Shown here: positions 1-11,833 of the stretch, in pieces
How the letters are laid out: each line of letters opens with the position of its first letter
How positions within the stretch are numbered: position 1 is the first letter of the stretch
Position numbers and translations under genes: made by a program
The notes under the pieces: generated by a model
The model's input: the letters and a program-made list of their open reading frames with translations, nothing else
Databases searched by the model: none
Told to the model about the DNA's origin: nothing
Assembly (NCBI GenBank): GCA_029379385.1
Contig: CM055615.1
Span: forward strand, 4,650,001 to 4,714,000
Source: Quillaja saponaria
Lineage: Eukaryota; Streptophyta; Magnoliopsida; Fabales; Quillajaceae
DNA length: 64,000 nucleotides
Direction: 5' to 3'

Positions 1-199
1 TTGAAAATAAATTGTTGAAGGAATTGAAAAACAAGAATATCTAGACGAATAAGAATTTCTTACCTAGTCTTGCTAAGTTGATCCAAAATTTCTCTGACTG
101 TTTGTTCTATTAAAAAAAAAAATTATTTTACTTGTGGGGTATTAAATAATCTCAGAAACTGATGAGGGTTTTTTTTTATCCTGAACAGACGTAGCCTTA

Positions 200-1330
200 T
201 CAAGAGTTTATTTTTCAGGAAGATTAACTTCTTCCCAAGAGATTGATTTTAGTGTAGTAACATTTGCTTTTGAAAAATCAGTTAGAAACATTACTATTTC
301 TCCTTTTCATCATTACTGGAAAGATTTTGAAGTAAAAATAGATATCATTACCTATCTATGATTTTCTTCTAACTGTGGATGAAATGTTAATTTTTTTTAA
401 AAAATTATATTTGGAGCAACTGAATTAGTACAAAATTCTTCCTAAATTGATACAAAATTTATCACAAGATATAATTAGAAAGTAAAATTATTTCAACATT
501 ATTTGTTTCAAGTATCACAATAATGATATAATTTTGGTGATTGGTGAGCTTATTGATGTTAAACCATTTGTCATTTTGATGCATGTGAGAATTACTATGA
601 TTTACCTTTTTATGACTTTTCTCTAACTATGGATACAATATTAAAGTGAGTTTTCATAAATATTTGAAGTATCTGTATTGATATAAAATTTGTTTTAAGA
701 TTTCTTTGAAGTGCCTAAATTAAAACAAAAGATATAATTAGACTATATAACTATTTAAATATTCATCGTTTCAAGTATTACAATATTAGATATGATTGGG
801 GTGATTAGTGAATTCATTGATATTTAACTATTAGTCACTTTGATACCCGATAAGAATTACTATAACTTATATTTCAATGATTTTCTTTTAACTATGGATA
901 AAATATTATGTGAGTTTTCATCTTTATATAGAGTACCTGAATTGATGCAAAATTCGTCACAATATTATTTTGGATTGCCTGAATTGATAAAAATGCATTA
1001 TTAGATTTGATTAAATTATAAAACTAACATTAATAGATTTGAATATCAAAATAATGAATTTGACTATGGTGATTAGTGAACAGATTGATATTGAACTGTT
1101 AGTTACTTTGATTCTCGGTGAGAATTACTATGACTTACATTCCTATGATTTTTCTTTAATTATGGATGAAATCTTAAATGAGTTTTCATTTATATTCTGA
1201 GCGTCTAAATTTGCTATATATCTTTCATAACATTTCCTTAGAGTGCTTAAATTAAAACAACATACGTCAAAAGATATAATTAGAAGATGGATATATTTAA
1301 ACATCTATCGATTCTAAGATCTCAATTAAT
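200..1330. repeat. Decayed tandem array, left block
   Basis: At least three clear units of about 260-270 bp begin near 537, 798 and 1068. Each opens with a version of GTGATTAGTGA and later contains a stretch like ACTATGGATGAAATNTTAA. A more diverged unit lies near 240-450. The units are degenerate and contain stops, so no functional protein is implied. The block is very AT-rich. Confidence 0.7.
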
Positions 1331-2440
1331 AGCATGTTTATATATTGGAGTATTTGAAGATAAAGATGAACCAATAGCAATTATTATGTTTGAAGATAAA
1401 GATGCTAATATCTAGAATAAAGAAAATCGTAAAATTGTACTACAAAATAAAAACATTTATACGTAAAAAAAGTACAGGTATTTTTTTTATTTCATTTTTT
1501 GTTTAATCGAAATATATATTTATTTAAAAATGTTATTATTATTAAAATCTTATTAATATAACATAAAAAGAATAAAATTCATATAAGATCTATAACAACA
1601 ACAATTAGATAAAGAATCCTATAAATAAAACTAATTCATACTTAAACACCACTTTCATTCATTTCTAATTAAGATGATCAATTGAAGAACATGAACTTGC
1701 AGTTGATTAAAAAAAATTTAGAAGAAATTTAGTTAAAATTAGTACAATCCATTAAAAAAATATTTTTTATTTTTTATCATTCGCCTTATTTTTAATAATT
1801 AAAAACCAATAAATAATTTATATCACAAACAATTTAAATTTATTTTGTCAAATATTGACGTTATCAAATATCTTATTTCAGTACATTTATTATATGTCAT
1901 TGTTAAACCATCACTACAGGTCTCCTCATTTTTTTAAAGCCATTAATTTTGAAGAATAATTTTTATCAAATACGAAATTTATAAATATTATGATATTTTT
2001 CTTATTTTATAAACCTAAATAAGAACAGTTAATAGCATGTTTAGATATTATGTTATTTTGTCATTTTTTTTATATAATATTTCAAAAAAAAGATAAATAT
2101 ACATTGAAGAAAAAAAAAACATATTTAATAATAGAGTTGAAAATTGATTAAGAATAATTTTTAATAAACCATTGAAAAAATAATTAGGATATTAAGTAAG
2201 CGTAATCATACTTCTTATAATCAAAATAGCACATACAAGATATTTAGAGACTTTTATTCAATAAAATAAAATGAAAAGAGAAACATAATATGATAATAAA
2301 TTATAAATAACTTATTAAATATAAATAATTTAAATATTGTTATAAATAATCATTATTAAAAATTAATTAATATAAATAGGAAAAAAAAAAACTACTATGA
2401 ATATGATTATAAGGAAAATCTATTTAAATACATCAATTCA
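1331..2440. other. AT-rich spacer without a gene
   Basis: Very AT-rich DNA with many A and T runs that separates the two blocks of the tandem array. I see no coding exon, RNA gene or clear element ends. Confidence 0.5.
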
Positions 2441-2930
2441 AGTATCATAATAATTAATATTACTATGGTAATTAGTGAGCTGATTGATATTGAACCATTT
2501 GTCACTTTGATGCCCGGTGAAAAGTATTATGATTTTATTTTAACCATGAAAGAAATGTTAAATGAGTTTTCATCTATATTTGGAATGCCTGAATTAATAC
2601 AAAATTCGTCACACGATTTATTTAGAGTGCATGAATTAATACAAAATATGTCATAAGATTAAACATCTATTATTTCAAGTATCACAATAATACAATAATA
2701 TATGTAACTATAGTGATTAGTGAGCTGATTACATTTAAGAGATTAGTCATTTTTATTCCCGTTAAGAATTATTATGATTTACCTTCTTATGATTTTTCTC
2801 TAACTATAAATGAAATGTTAAATGAGTTTTCATCTATATTTAAAGTGCTTGAATTGATACAAAATTCGTCACAAGATACAGTTATTCAAATTGCACTAAT
2901 TGTTGAGCTAATATAAGAAAAACCAATAAC
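2441..2930 (+). repeat. Decayed tandem array, right block
   Basis: Two better-preserved units begin at about 2463 and 2712. Each can be read as a short open frame of 63-67 codons. Their translations share the pattern ISELI...YYDF...EMLNEFSSIF...ELIQNSS, which shows they are copies of one unit. I know no protein family with this pattern. The frames are probably incidental to the repeat or a relic of an old coding repeat. Confidence 0.7.
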
Positions 2931-4660
2931 AAGTATCATTCCTGAAGCTTAAGGTGCATGTATCCATATAAATAGAAATCATTAGATTGTACTCTAAACA
3001 GAAACTATCAGACGTTAGTGTATGAATTTGATTATGCCTAGCACATTGAAAATTAAAATTTTTGATATTATCAAACCCTAAGATCTTCTATGAATCAAGA
3101 ATATTTTCTATTTATCAAATAAATAGAATTACTTCTTGAAGCGAATATGACGATCTTAGCTTGATCCACAAAGTTGAACAAGATGTTCAATCTCTAAGTG
3201 TATTCATACTAATTAATTGATTAAGAGCTTCAATAATACTTCCAAAAATCTCTTTATGTACTAACACAAGTGTTGAGATTTTTGTTCTCACTCTTAGAAA
3301 CACTCAGCTTGCCAAAATTATCTAATACTGAGAACTTTGGCTCACTATGGTATTTTGAATAATTGTTATGCCCAATATGTATAAAGTCTAGTCTCACTCA
3401 AGTAGGATATTAACTAAACTCCATATGACAAATAATATAAATATACATGTGAATCTTTTTGTTGACAGTTACCATGCAATTCAATTTCTCCATCATTCAA
3501 TGTTCTTGATTAAATTGATAGTATGGATTAATATAAAATTCTAAATTGTTTAATCTGGTGTATTTATCTATAAGTTATAACTCATGTGATGAAATCTAAA
3601 TTCTCTAATCAAGTTTCACACCACCCTGGCTAGGGACTTTCTAAGTTATGTCTTAAACTAGATAATATAGAACATTCTTACTCTTTATTGAGAGTGATAA
3701 ATCCTATGATGAATTATACTTAAATAGCATCAAAGTGTAATAACTTATGTACAAAGTATCCATGATGGCTCAGGTCTAAAATTCATTTTCTCTAGTATAA
3801 TGAAGAACTCTAATTGACTACTATATAAAAGTCCACATGAGTGTTTTATGATTGAGTAAATTTAGTGAACTTGTTCTCTAACAAGTACTTATATATTTAA
3901 TATAATATAAAAAACACAAGTGATCATGAGATCGATCATCTTCAACATTTGAGCTAACATAACATGTACTAATCTAACCGGATTGTTAATTCAAATTATT
4001 AATGATCTTATGAGTAGGATTAAGAAAAAAGCTTAAGAAAATTTATTTTAAAAACATGCCCATATCATGGCTCTTATTTGCATTGCTTATATTCTATTGA
4101 ATTTATCATGTTTATACTAAAGAATTAACTAGTAACTAAAGTACATGATAATACCATATAATGATGAAACATATTTATTTTATTAATAAATGAATAAGAT
4201 TGCATTTACAAGTACTATACTATAGACATCTAATGATATTGGCTTATAAGGCATACTACAAATAATCTCATATCCATCTTCTCAAAATGACATTCTTGCA
4301 TAGAGCTAATCACTCTTGTATCTCATACCCGTTTTTTCAAAATGGTGAAAAAAATTTTGTTGAGAAAATGGGTTACTGAATGAATTTGTTATATTATCAT
4401 TTATTTAAACTATTTTTATATTCACAACCCCCTATTAATGATTTCTTTAATCAAATGAAAGCACTTTAGAGTGTGTTAGGTCATTTGGTGAGACCCTGGT
4501 TTCACATTACAGATTCAAAGATCTACTATTACTTCTAAGGTACTTCACACGACACTAAATTCATTGAGTCAGCAAAATATTCACACTAGCAGAAAGGCCA
4601 AGAGAATATCAGAAAATTGAAATTTGATGCCTATGATTGAGAGGTGAGTTTGAACTAAGA
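2931..4660. other. Repeat-like intergenic DNA, no gene found
   Basis: AT-rich sequence without convincing exons. Its texture is like an old retroelement remnant, but I see no paired long terminal repeats, primer-binding site or polymerase motifs, so I do not classify it. Confidence 0.4.
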
Positions 4661-4670
4661 TATTATATAG

Positions 4671-5061
4671 GCTTATTTACTGTTTTGGTCCTTCAAGAAT
4701 ATATTAGTTTTCAGTTCGGTCCTCCAAGAATTTTTTTTTTAGTCAATTTTATCCTCAAAGATTCAAAATTTCTCAATCAAGCTCTATTTTTCTATTACAT
4801 GTTATGAATTTGTGAAATAACCACACTTGACATAAAGATTATAATGTATATAAGTTGTTTCTATATTTTGTAATTTTTTTTGTTTGTTATTTTATCATTA
4901 AATTATTTAGAATTACTTTATTTATGCATAACATTAGAATAAGTAAATATACTTTGATTGAAAAATTATGAATCTTAGATGATGAAATTAATCGAAAATA
5001 TTTTTGTATAACTAAATTGAAAACTAAGACAACCCTTAGGAACTAAAACAATAGTTAAGCC
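4671..5061. mobile_element. Mutator-type MITE with perfect 9-bp target duplication
   Basis: A 391-bp element with imperfect terminal inverted repeats: it opens with GGCTTATTTACTGTTTTGG and ends with the inverse, CTAAAACAATAGTTAAGCC. The nine bases TATTATATA stand immediately outside both ends (4662-4670 and 5062-5070). A 9-bp duplication is the hallmark of the Mutator superfamily. There is no coding capacity, so the copy is non-autonomous. A second member lies at 56540-56911. Confidence 0.85.
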
Positions 5062-5390
5062 TATTATATAACTAAACTATCTATGCCTTCACATCAAATA
5101 AATGACCAAATTCCTTCCCTAATTAGGTATATCAATTTATCAATTATTGAAGTACTTCAATTTTGACTAACAATGCAGTAGTGAAGGATCGATGCTCTAG
5201 AAGAAGTTGCTACTGATCAACCAGTAAAAGTTACCTTCACAAGAGATAAAGATGCTCAAAGGAAAGAATGAGACCTGACTTTTTGTTTTGTAGTCTCTTT
5301 GGTCCAGTGGATATCTGGTTGACCAAGAAGAACACAAAGAGAGAGAGAGAAGGGAAAAAAAACATGGAAGGCAAAGTTTTAGGCAGACAA

Positions 5391-7640
5391 CTAATAGGGC
5401 GAAACATCTTGCAAGTTTAAATTACAAGAACCATCAAGAATGCTTAGCCATTCATTTGACGAAGAATCTACAAGATCTTCTTTTGGAGTTATCCATTCAT
5501 CACCTGAGGAGAGATCATCCAATTTCAAGCTCGGACACAAATAATTTTTTATTTGCCTTTCATTCAACTTGTAATTGTACATGACAAAAACTAAGTCATT
5601 CATTTTCTTTTGTTGCGAACGGTTCATTTTCTTTATATGCACCTAAAAAAGTAGTAAATTATTTATAAGAGATCAATACTAGAAACAAGAATTATAAAAA
5701 CAAAATAATAGATACTATCAACTTATATTTACCATCTCAAATGCGCTCCAATTACGTTCACATCCAGAAGAACTACAAGTCAGGCTTAAGATCCGAATGA
5801 CAAACCTTTGTAATTCAGGGCATTCGTCTCCATAAGAATCCCACCATTCAGTTGGAGTTTTTTTCTCCCTCAATGCCTTTGTAACTGAGATTCTAAATAA
5901 TCCTCTAACATTTTTGAACTCTTCAAGTTGCAAATTAATTGTATTTCTCTCATTTGAATCTTGAACTAATCTCTCCAAGCAACCATAAAGTCCATGTTTA
6001 ACTTCATAATCAGCTTTGAAGATATGACTATAATGATAGAGGATTTAAGTAATAAGCTATAGCATGTAAAGGCCTATGAAGCTGCATCTCCCATCTCCAA
6101 TCAATAATGCTCCAAATAAGCTCATACCTATAAAGATTAATTAGAAATTTAGGATTAGTTGATACAAAAAATAATATGAAAATATGTGAAGTTACTACTT
6201 ACTAGTCTAAAGAAACAAAAGCTAACCTATTTTTAACATTGCCAAAATTCAATTGTAGTTTTTCTTTTGCCCGGTCCATTTCTTCATAAATAAATCCCAC
6301 AGCTGATTTTCTTTATGAATCCACTAACCTGAGCACATTGACAAGAGGATTAGCAGCTTTAAGACATTCAACAACTTTCTTCCAAAAGTCATTGTTTAGA
6401 ATAGTGCTTGCAACTTTAATTCCTTTTTCTGTGTTTGAAAAAGTGCTTGCTTTCCACTTTTGAGAAGAAAACATTCTTATCAATGCTACTTTTAATTCAA
6501 GAAGACATCCCAAAGTCAAGTATGAAGTAGCAAACCAGGTCGCATCAAGTCTAATTAAATCTCTCCCTTTGGTGAAACTCCTCAACATAGCAATGAGCAT
6601 GTTTCTTCCATAAATGTATGTAGTAATTTCTTTCCTTTTTCAATGATCATAGAATGCATTTTCAATTTTTTTACAAAATCCTCCAATATTAAATCAATGC
6701 AATGTGCTGCACATGGTGTCCAATATAAGCTCTTTCTTTTTTCCATTAACATTTCACCAGCTGCTTTGTAGTTTGCTATATTATCAGTAATCACCTGCAC
6801 CACATTCTGCTCCCCAATCTTCTCCACAACATCATCTGACATCTCAAAAACTTTGATCACAGTTTTAGAGAAGTCTGATGTATCCACTGATGATAAATAT
6901 ATAGTCCCTTTCAGACTATTAACCAAGAAATTGCATATAGAACGTCGTTTCCTATTCATCCAACCATTAGACATTAGAGAACAACCTATTTATTTCCATT
7001 CTAGTTTGTACTCCTCAAGAAGATCCATGGTTTTACTTACTTCTATCTTCAAGAATTTTTCCCTCAATTCATAATAAGAGGGACCTTTAAGCCCACAGCC
7101 ATACCTCCCAATTACTTTTAACATTTCAGCAAATTTAGGATTTTTTACACAATTAAAAGGGATAGCACTTGTGTAGAAAAATTGAGCTATCTTCAAACAA
7201 CCTTCTTCTCTCAAATCTTTTTTGACCCATTGATTCATTGTTGTTTGTGTTTTGTTGCTTCCAATTCCACTAGAATTTTGCACAAAATATCTCTTAATTT
7301 CTTTCTCTTTCCCTTTACTTGTTCACACAATTCCTATCTCTTTCATATTATCACTTTCACTATCTTCTAAAATTCACTTTTTTCACTTCTAATTTATACA
7401 AGACAACTCTCATTTTATTTTTTACATCATTAGGAACACTCACACATGCCATTATATCTTCTCCCGTGCTTGCAAGATGGTGCTTGAACCTAAAAATTCC
7501 ACCTGTTACAATCTTTGAGAAATATTTGCATTTCAGTTTCTCTTGTTCCCTTCAACTGGGATACCATATTCCCAACCCACAACAGTTCTACTTCCCATAG
7601 CATTTTTTCTACTCTTAGAAGAACTAGAAGGAGACATTTT
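5391..7640 (-). pseudogene. hAT-superfamily transposase pseudogene
   Basis: Read on the minus strand, the pieces follow the usual order of a plant hAT transposase. First is a BED zinc-finger remnant near 7420-7600 with GGIFRFKHHL. Next is a middle domain with DNIANYKAAG and TPCAAHCIDLILED (about 6670-6800). Last is a C-terminal dimerisation region with WWDSYGDECPELQRFVIRIL and SSSGCERNWSAFE (5720-5870), ending at a stop near 5391. The pieces lie in different frames separated by stops, so no full protein can be made. In the BED finger the second cysteine of the usual CxxC is phenylalanine (KCKYFSK). I did not find terminal inverted repeats or the 8-bp target duplication. Confidence 0.88.
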
Positions 7641-8199
7641 CCTTTAAAGCAAGAAGTCATCAAAAAAATGCACCATCATCAAATTAGCAACCAAGTAATA
7701 AATAATTTTTATCCAACAAATCAAAATCAAAAAGAAATAAAGAACAACAAAAACAAAAGCAAATATCCAAACCATGAGAACATAAGTTTAAGCATGGATC
7801 ATGGAGCACAAACTATATGCAGCCACCACAATACAACAATTCAACAATACTATGGAGCATAAGCTTAGTTTTTTTTTTTTTTTTTTAAAAACATTTGTAG
7901 ATGTTTTTAAATTTTTTTTTTTTTTTGAAAGAACGCTTTATATAATTGCTAAATTCAATGGATGAATTAGATGATATAACCATATGTGTTATGTAAAGCT
8001 GCTAGACACCTAGACATTTAAGAATGACACTTTCTGAAATAATGATTCTAATTTAATAGCAATATGCATGATAATGATAAAATAACATTTTGAATAAGAA
8101 GTGAAAATGACCAATTAGATGATATAACCATCTAATACATATATAAATTATAATACATTGTATATGTCAAATGGTACATTACATTTACATATTATACAA

Positions 8200-8230
<31 letters not shown>

Positions 8231-8508
8231 ATTATTACCATGATAATCCCCAATTAGCTAGAAAGTAATTTAAAGGATGAAATAATCATTAATACATTAT
8301 ACATATCTAATAATATACTAAATATGTAACTGTACACTGTATATTTCATTTACATATTACACAAATTATTATTATTATTTTTTCAATATTATTACATATT
8401 TACATGATAATCCCCATTAGCCAGAAAAAAAAATACCTTCTTCTTCATTAAAACTGGAAGTCTAAAACTCCACTTGCAGGTCAAGCTTGAGCCCACTCTT
8501 TTCTTGCT
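7641..8508. other. AT-rich spacer with poly-T tracts and a TA microsatellite
   Basis: Contains two long T-runs (about 7869-7886 and 7912-7926) and a (TA)n microsatellite at 8201-8225. Two stretches near 8140-8260 and 8310-8420 resemble each other (ATATTACACAAAT and TTCAATATTATTAC words), which suggests a local duplication. No gene is visible. Confidence 0.5.
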
Positions 8509-8769
8509 TTGCTAGAGGCAAACAGAAAGCCAAATCACACTCCAATTGCAAGTTTAGCTACCAGTATTGCTTCACAGCTTCGATCTGTGAGTTCTGGCTT
8601 ATCTTCTTACTTTCTGCCTTATAAGCTTCAAGGGTTCGACAAAAGAAAAGGGTTCAATTCCAAAATACACGCCTTACCTTTAAAATCGATTCGGGTCTTT
8701 GAAGGCCAATTAAAAATTCGACCCATATGGCTTTCTGCAAAATCGTTCAAACTCGCCACAAACTCGTGA
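8509..8769 (+). CDS. Unrecognised 86-codon open frame
   Basis: The frame runs from ATG at 8509 to TGA. The protein would be basic and serine-rich, with no membrane segment or motif that I know. Base composition is less AT-rich than the flanks, which may mean a remnant of an exon or of an element. The first part (TPIASLATSIASQLRSVSSG) could resemble the start of an organelle-targeted protein, but this is a guess. A strong hairpin follows 40 bases after the stop. This is as likely a chance frame as a gene. Confidence 0.15.
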   Translation: MLEANRKPNHTPIASLATSIASQLRSVSSGLSSYFLPYKLQGFDKRKGFNSKIHALPLKSIRVFEGQLKIRPIWLSAKSFKLATNS

Positions 8770-8808
8770 TTTCACGATCTTTCCTACCGTGACAACTAGG
8801 AGTGCTGG

Positions 8809-8846
8809 CTTCAAATCGTAAGATTGTACTATCTTACGTTTTGAAG
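8809..8846. repeat. Strong short hairpin
   Basis: CTTCAAATCGTAAGAT (8809-8824) and ATCTTACGTTTTGAAG (8831-8846) pair at 15 of 16 positions around the six-base loop TGTACT. Confidence 0.75.
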
Positions 8847-9259
8847 CGCGATCTTGACAATATTGGTCCTAATTCATCATTAACCACTTGCTAAAACAAT
8901 TTGATCTCCATGGTCAACTTTAAGAATGCATCTCAATTATAGATAATTAGATATGATGGCAAATGATACAAATTTTGTAGATTACGAAAACAATATGAGA
9001 GAGATCTAAAAAGAATGAGTTTTATTGGCTAAAATCATTTCACAAGGAATGGTGTTCACATATTTGTACTGCCTTCATTCAATAATAGGAAACAAGCAAA
9101 CTCTTTTATGGTTTCTTTACATCATCAAATATTTAAAGTACGAAATAGATTTCTGATAATTTTTAATCCATTTCCGTTTTGGAACTAGTTTCCACATTTT
9201 AAGCATTTGCAAATAATGACATTAAACATTACCATGGGCCTAAACCATGAGAATATTTC

Positions 9260-9670
9260 TGTCACACCCTCATATGAGGGTATGACTGGCTGGAAGAATG
9301 GATAACTAAACTTCCGTAACCTTGACATCAAATCAAATAAGCACATATGACCTTTAACAAATTATAGTTAAAAATGAAAGCTTTGTTGAACTAATTTAAA
9401 AACAAAGGCTTAATTATCAAACACAAGACATTTTAACTAAAAAATTTGGCATAAATTCTCTGTAAAATGAAACATGCTCGATAATATAAACATATATAAT
9501 ATAGTTACAATAAACTAGTCAACAACAGTAATATTATACATAGAAGAGCTTCACTCCATTCATCTCACAAACAAAAATAGTTAAACTACTATACATAACA
9601 AAACATGAAAACTCATGGCCTAATATGACCGCAAACTCTTCCTTTGGCTTCAAGTGTGCAATCTCGAAGG
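9260..9670. mobile_element. Fragment of the TGTCACACC long-LTR family (copy 1)
   Basis: Starts TGTCACACCCTCATATGAGG and is closely similar over about 400 bp to the start of the copy at 17088. Shared words include ATCAAATAAGCACATATGACC, and CCTTTGGCTTCAAGTGTG near its end. Similarity stops near 9670, just before sequence related to the MEB-like pseudogene, so only one end of the element is present. Confidence 0.8.
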
Positions 9671-9850
9671 TAGAAGCAGTTAAGATGGATCACTAATTAA
9701 ATTTGTAGCTAAACATATTTCACTTGCTCCCATTAAACTCTTAGGATCATCACCAAATTTAGGAGGCAAACCTACAGGTCAGATAACACAACCTTGTCTT
9801 GCAATGAATAATGAACTTAATCTGTGAAGACTCCACTTTAGCAATATAAT
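9671..9850 (+). pseudogene. Partial duplicate of an MEB-like exon
   Basis: Resembles 10122-10310, sharing AAGATGGATCA and CTAAACATATTTCACTTGCT followed by CCCATTAAAC. Translation of both copies gives an AKHISLAPIK motif followed by a proline/glycine-rich stretch. It looks like a duplicated upstream exon of the pseudogene that follows. This copy contains a stop in the same frame. Confidence 0.5.
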
Positions 9851-10121
9851 ATATCTATTATACTATTTTCTTTTCCTAAATATAGTTTTCATCTCTGATA
9901 ATCAATTTCTTATACTGTTAGATTAAATTTTTCTGAAATTTTTACATTTACAAGTTAGCATTTTTACATATAAGCCTCACTTTTTTTTCCCCTTTTGATT
10001 CTAAGACTTATATTTTCCACATTATAATATAATTACTTGATATGATCAAGTCCTGCAATAAGTAATTTTAAGAATATCAATATTGAAGTGCCAGATTCAT
10101 CAAAACACCCAGCTGAAATAT

Positions 10122-11629
10122 CATAAACTGGAAGTAGTCAAGATGGATCAGCAACTTATTTTCCAGCTAAACATATTTCACTTGCTCCCATTAAACACAC
10201 AGGACCTCCAAATTTAGTAGGAAAAATCACATGTAAGGTTATATTTCATTTGCTCCTATTTCACTTATCTTGTAAATGAAGAATGGACTAATCTTTTAGG
10301 ACTTTACTTTTGAAATAATTGAACTAACCAACAGGTGATGCTATACTAGACACAAATGTGATTCAAGAAGCTGCTGCTAGTGATGGAAAAATGTAGGAAG
10401 TTCTGAAAAGCATTGTCTATGGTGGTTTAATGGAATCCATTGCAAGCCTAAGTGTTGTTACATCTACAGCAAGTGCTGATTCTACCACTTGTAAGAAGTT
10501 CAAACTCTAATTATTTTATTTTATTTTTTATAAATTTGATTATGAAATATACAACAATATATAATGGCATCTATATACTATGTAGGTAATTGTATTAATT
10601 TTGTGTTTTATTGACTATTTTGTATTTGCAGCAAACATTGTAACTCTGGCATTTGCAAATCTGATTAGTGGCCTTTTCATCCTTGTTTATAATGTAAGTT
10701 ATTGTGAAAAGCTTTATTCTCAAATCAAGTAAAACTAGTTTATTTGACACGCTAGTTATTTTATAATTTCTTTTGGGTTTTGCGAATTACTAATCAAGAT
10801 TATACAATGAGCTTCACGAGGGAACATCACTCGTTTGTAAGAGATTAAAACTTATTGTGAGGTCTTTCCTAACCAATTAATTTTTGAAATAAAATGATTT
10901 ATTAACATAGTATCATATTTGACAAAGTGGCCAGCAGTTCAATTATTGTAATAAATCAATCTCACAGTTAAATTTTAACACAAAGTATAATGAAGCTTCA
11001 TTTATTCTCTATGTTGGCAATTCCAATAAACATGTGTGTGAGAATTCACATAAGAGATCTAAACTCATTCTTCAAGTAAGACACTATATAATACTGTTGT
11101 TGCCAGTTTTGCATAGAACATAAATATGTATCTTGCATTTAGAACTAAATGTATATAATATACAGATTTGGGAAATGAAAGCTGATCAACCTAGAAGTTC
11201 AAACAATCAACCAGATGTTATGGTGTTGGATCAACATCAACAGTTATTGGGGCAAAGGAACAATTTCATGCTTCATGTATTTGTTGCCATTTTATCATTC
11301 CTCATTTTGGATCCATACCACCTGTGGTTTATGGCTTCTCATTTTTTAAGAATGGCAACAAGGACTTGAAGCTTGCAGCAGTTGTAGGAGCTTCTTTATT
11401 ATGCATCACTGTACTAGCCATTGCAAAGGCTTATATCTAGAAAGCATACGACTTCATGACTTATTTCACAACTGTATTGTACTATGTTCGTACTAATGTT
11501 ATTGCCTCATTTGTTTCCTATTTAGCTAGTGATTTGATTAAGAAACTCATAAACAAGCTTGGATGGTTTGAATCAAGCACAAATTTAACCTTGCCTCTTC
11601 CTCGAATGAGTGCAGAAAAACTAGCATAG
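10122..11629 (+). pseudogene. Membrane protein of ER body-like (MEB1/MEB2 family) pseudogene
   Basis: Four exon-like blocks with GT-AG borders encode the C-terminal, CCC1/VIT1-like half of the MEB family, which in Brassicaceae sits in ER-body membranes and is linked to metal transport. The blocks are about 10122-10238, 10335-10490, 10632-10693 and 11166-11629. Block two reads EVLKSIVYGGLMESIASLSV and block three NIVTLAFANLISGLFILVYN. Block four holds several hydrophobic helices and ends with a stop at 11627-11629. Damage: TAG at 10394-10396 and at 11438-11440, plus a one-base loss near 11308 in a T-run before GSIPPVVYGFSFF. No convincing N-terminal half is present, so the gene is truncated as well as broken. 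Family call is confident; the precise member is not. Confidence 0.82.
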
Positions 11630-11833
11630 TCATCGTACTAATAGTTTGTCAAACCTAGTTTTCACATTGGTAGATGCGCGATATTACGTACCATGGTTAT
11701 GTTATGTATCAATGTTTTACTCTGATCTGAACTTTACTTTTTGAGTTGGACGTTTTCAATTGATTTTAGGGCATGATTTTTGTTGATTTATAGATAATGG
11801 ACTATTTGGGGTATGCATGGTTAGTACATTAAA

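Noticed and set aside
7182..7862. Overlapping plus-strand frames of 62-115 codons
   Set aside because: They overlap the hAT BED-finger region in antisense or are made of N/Q-rich AT-biased codons with no motif.
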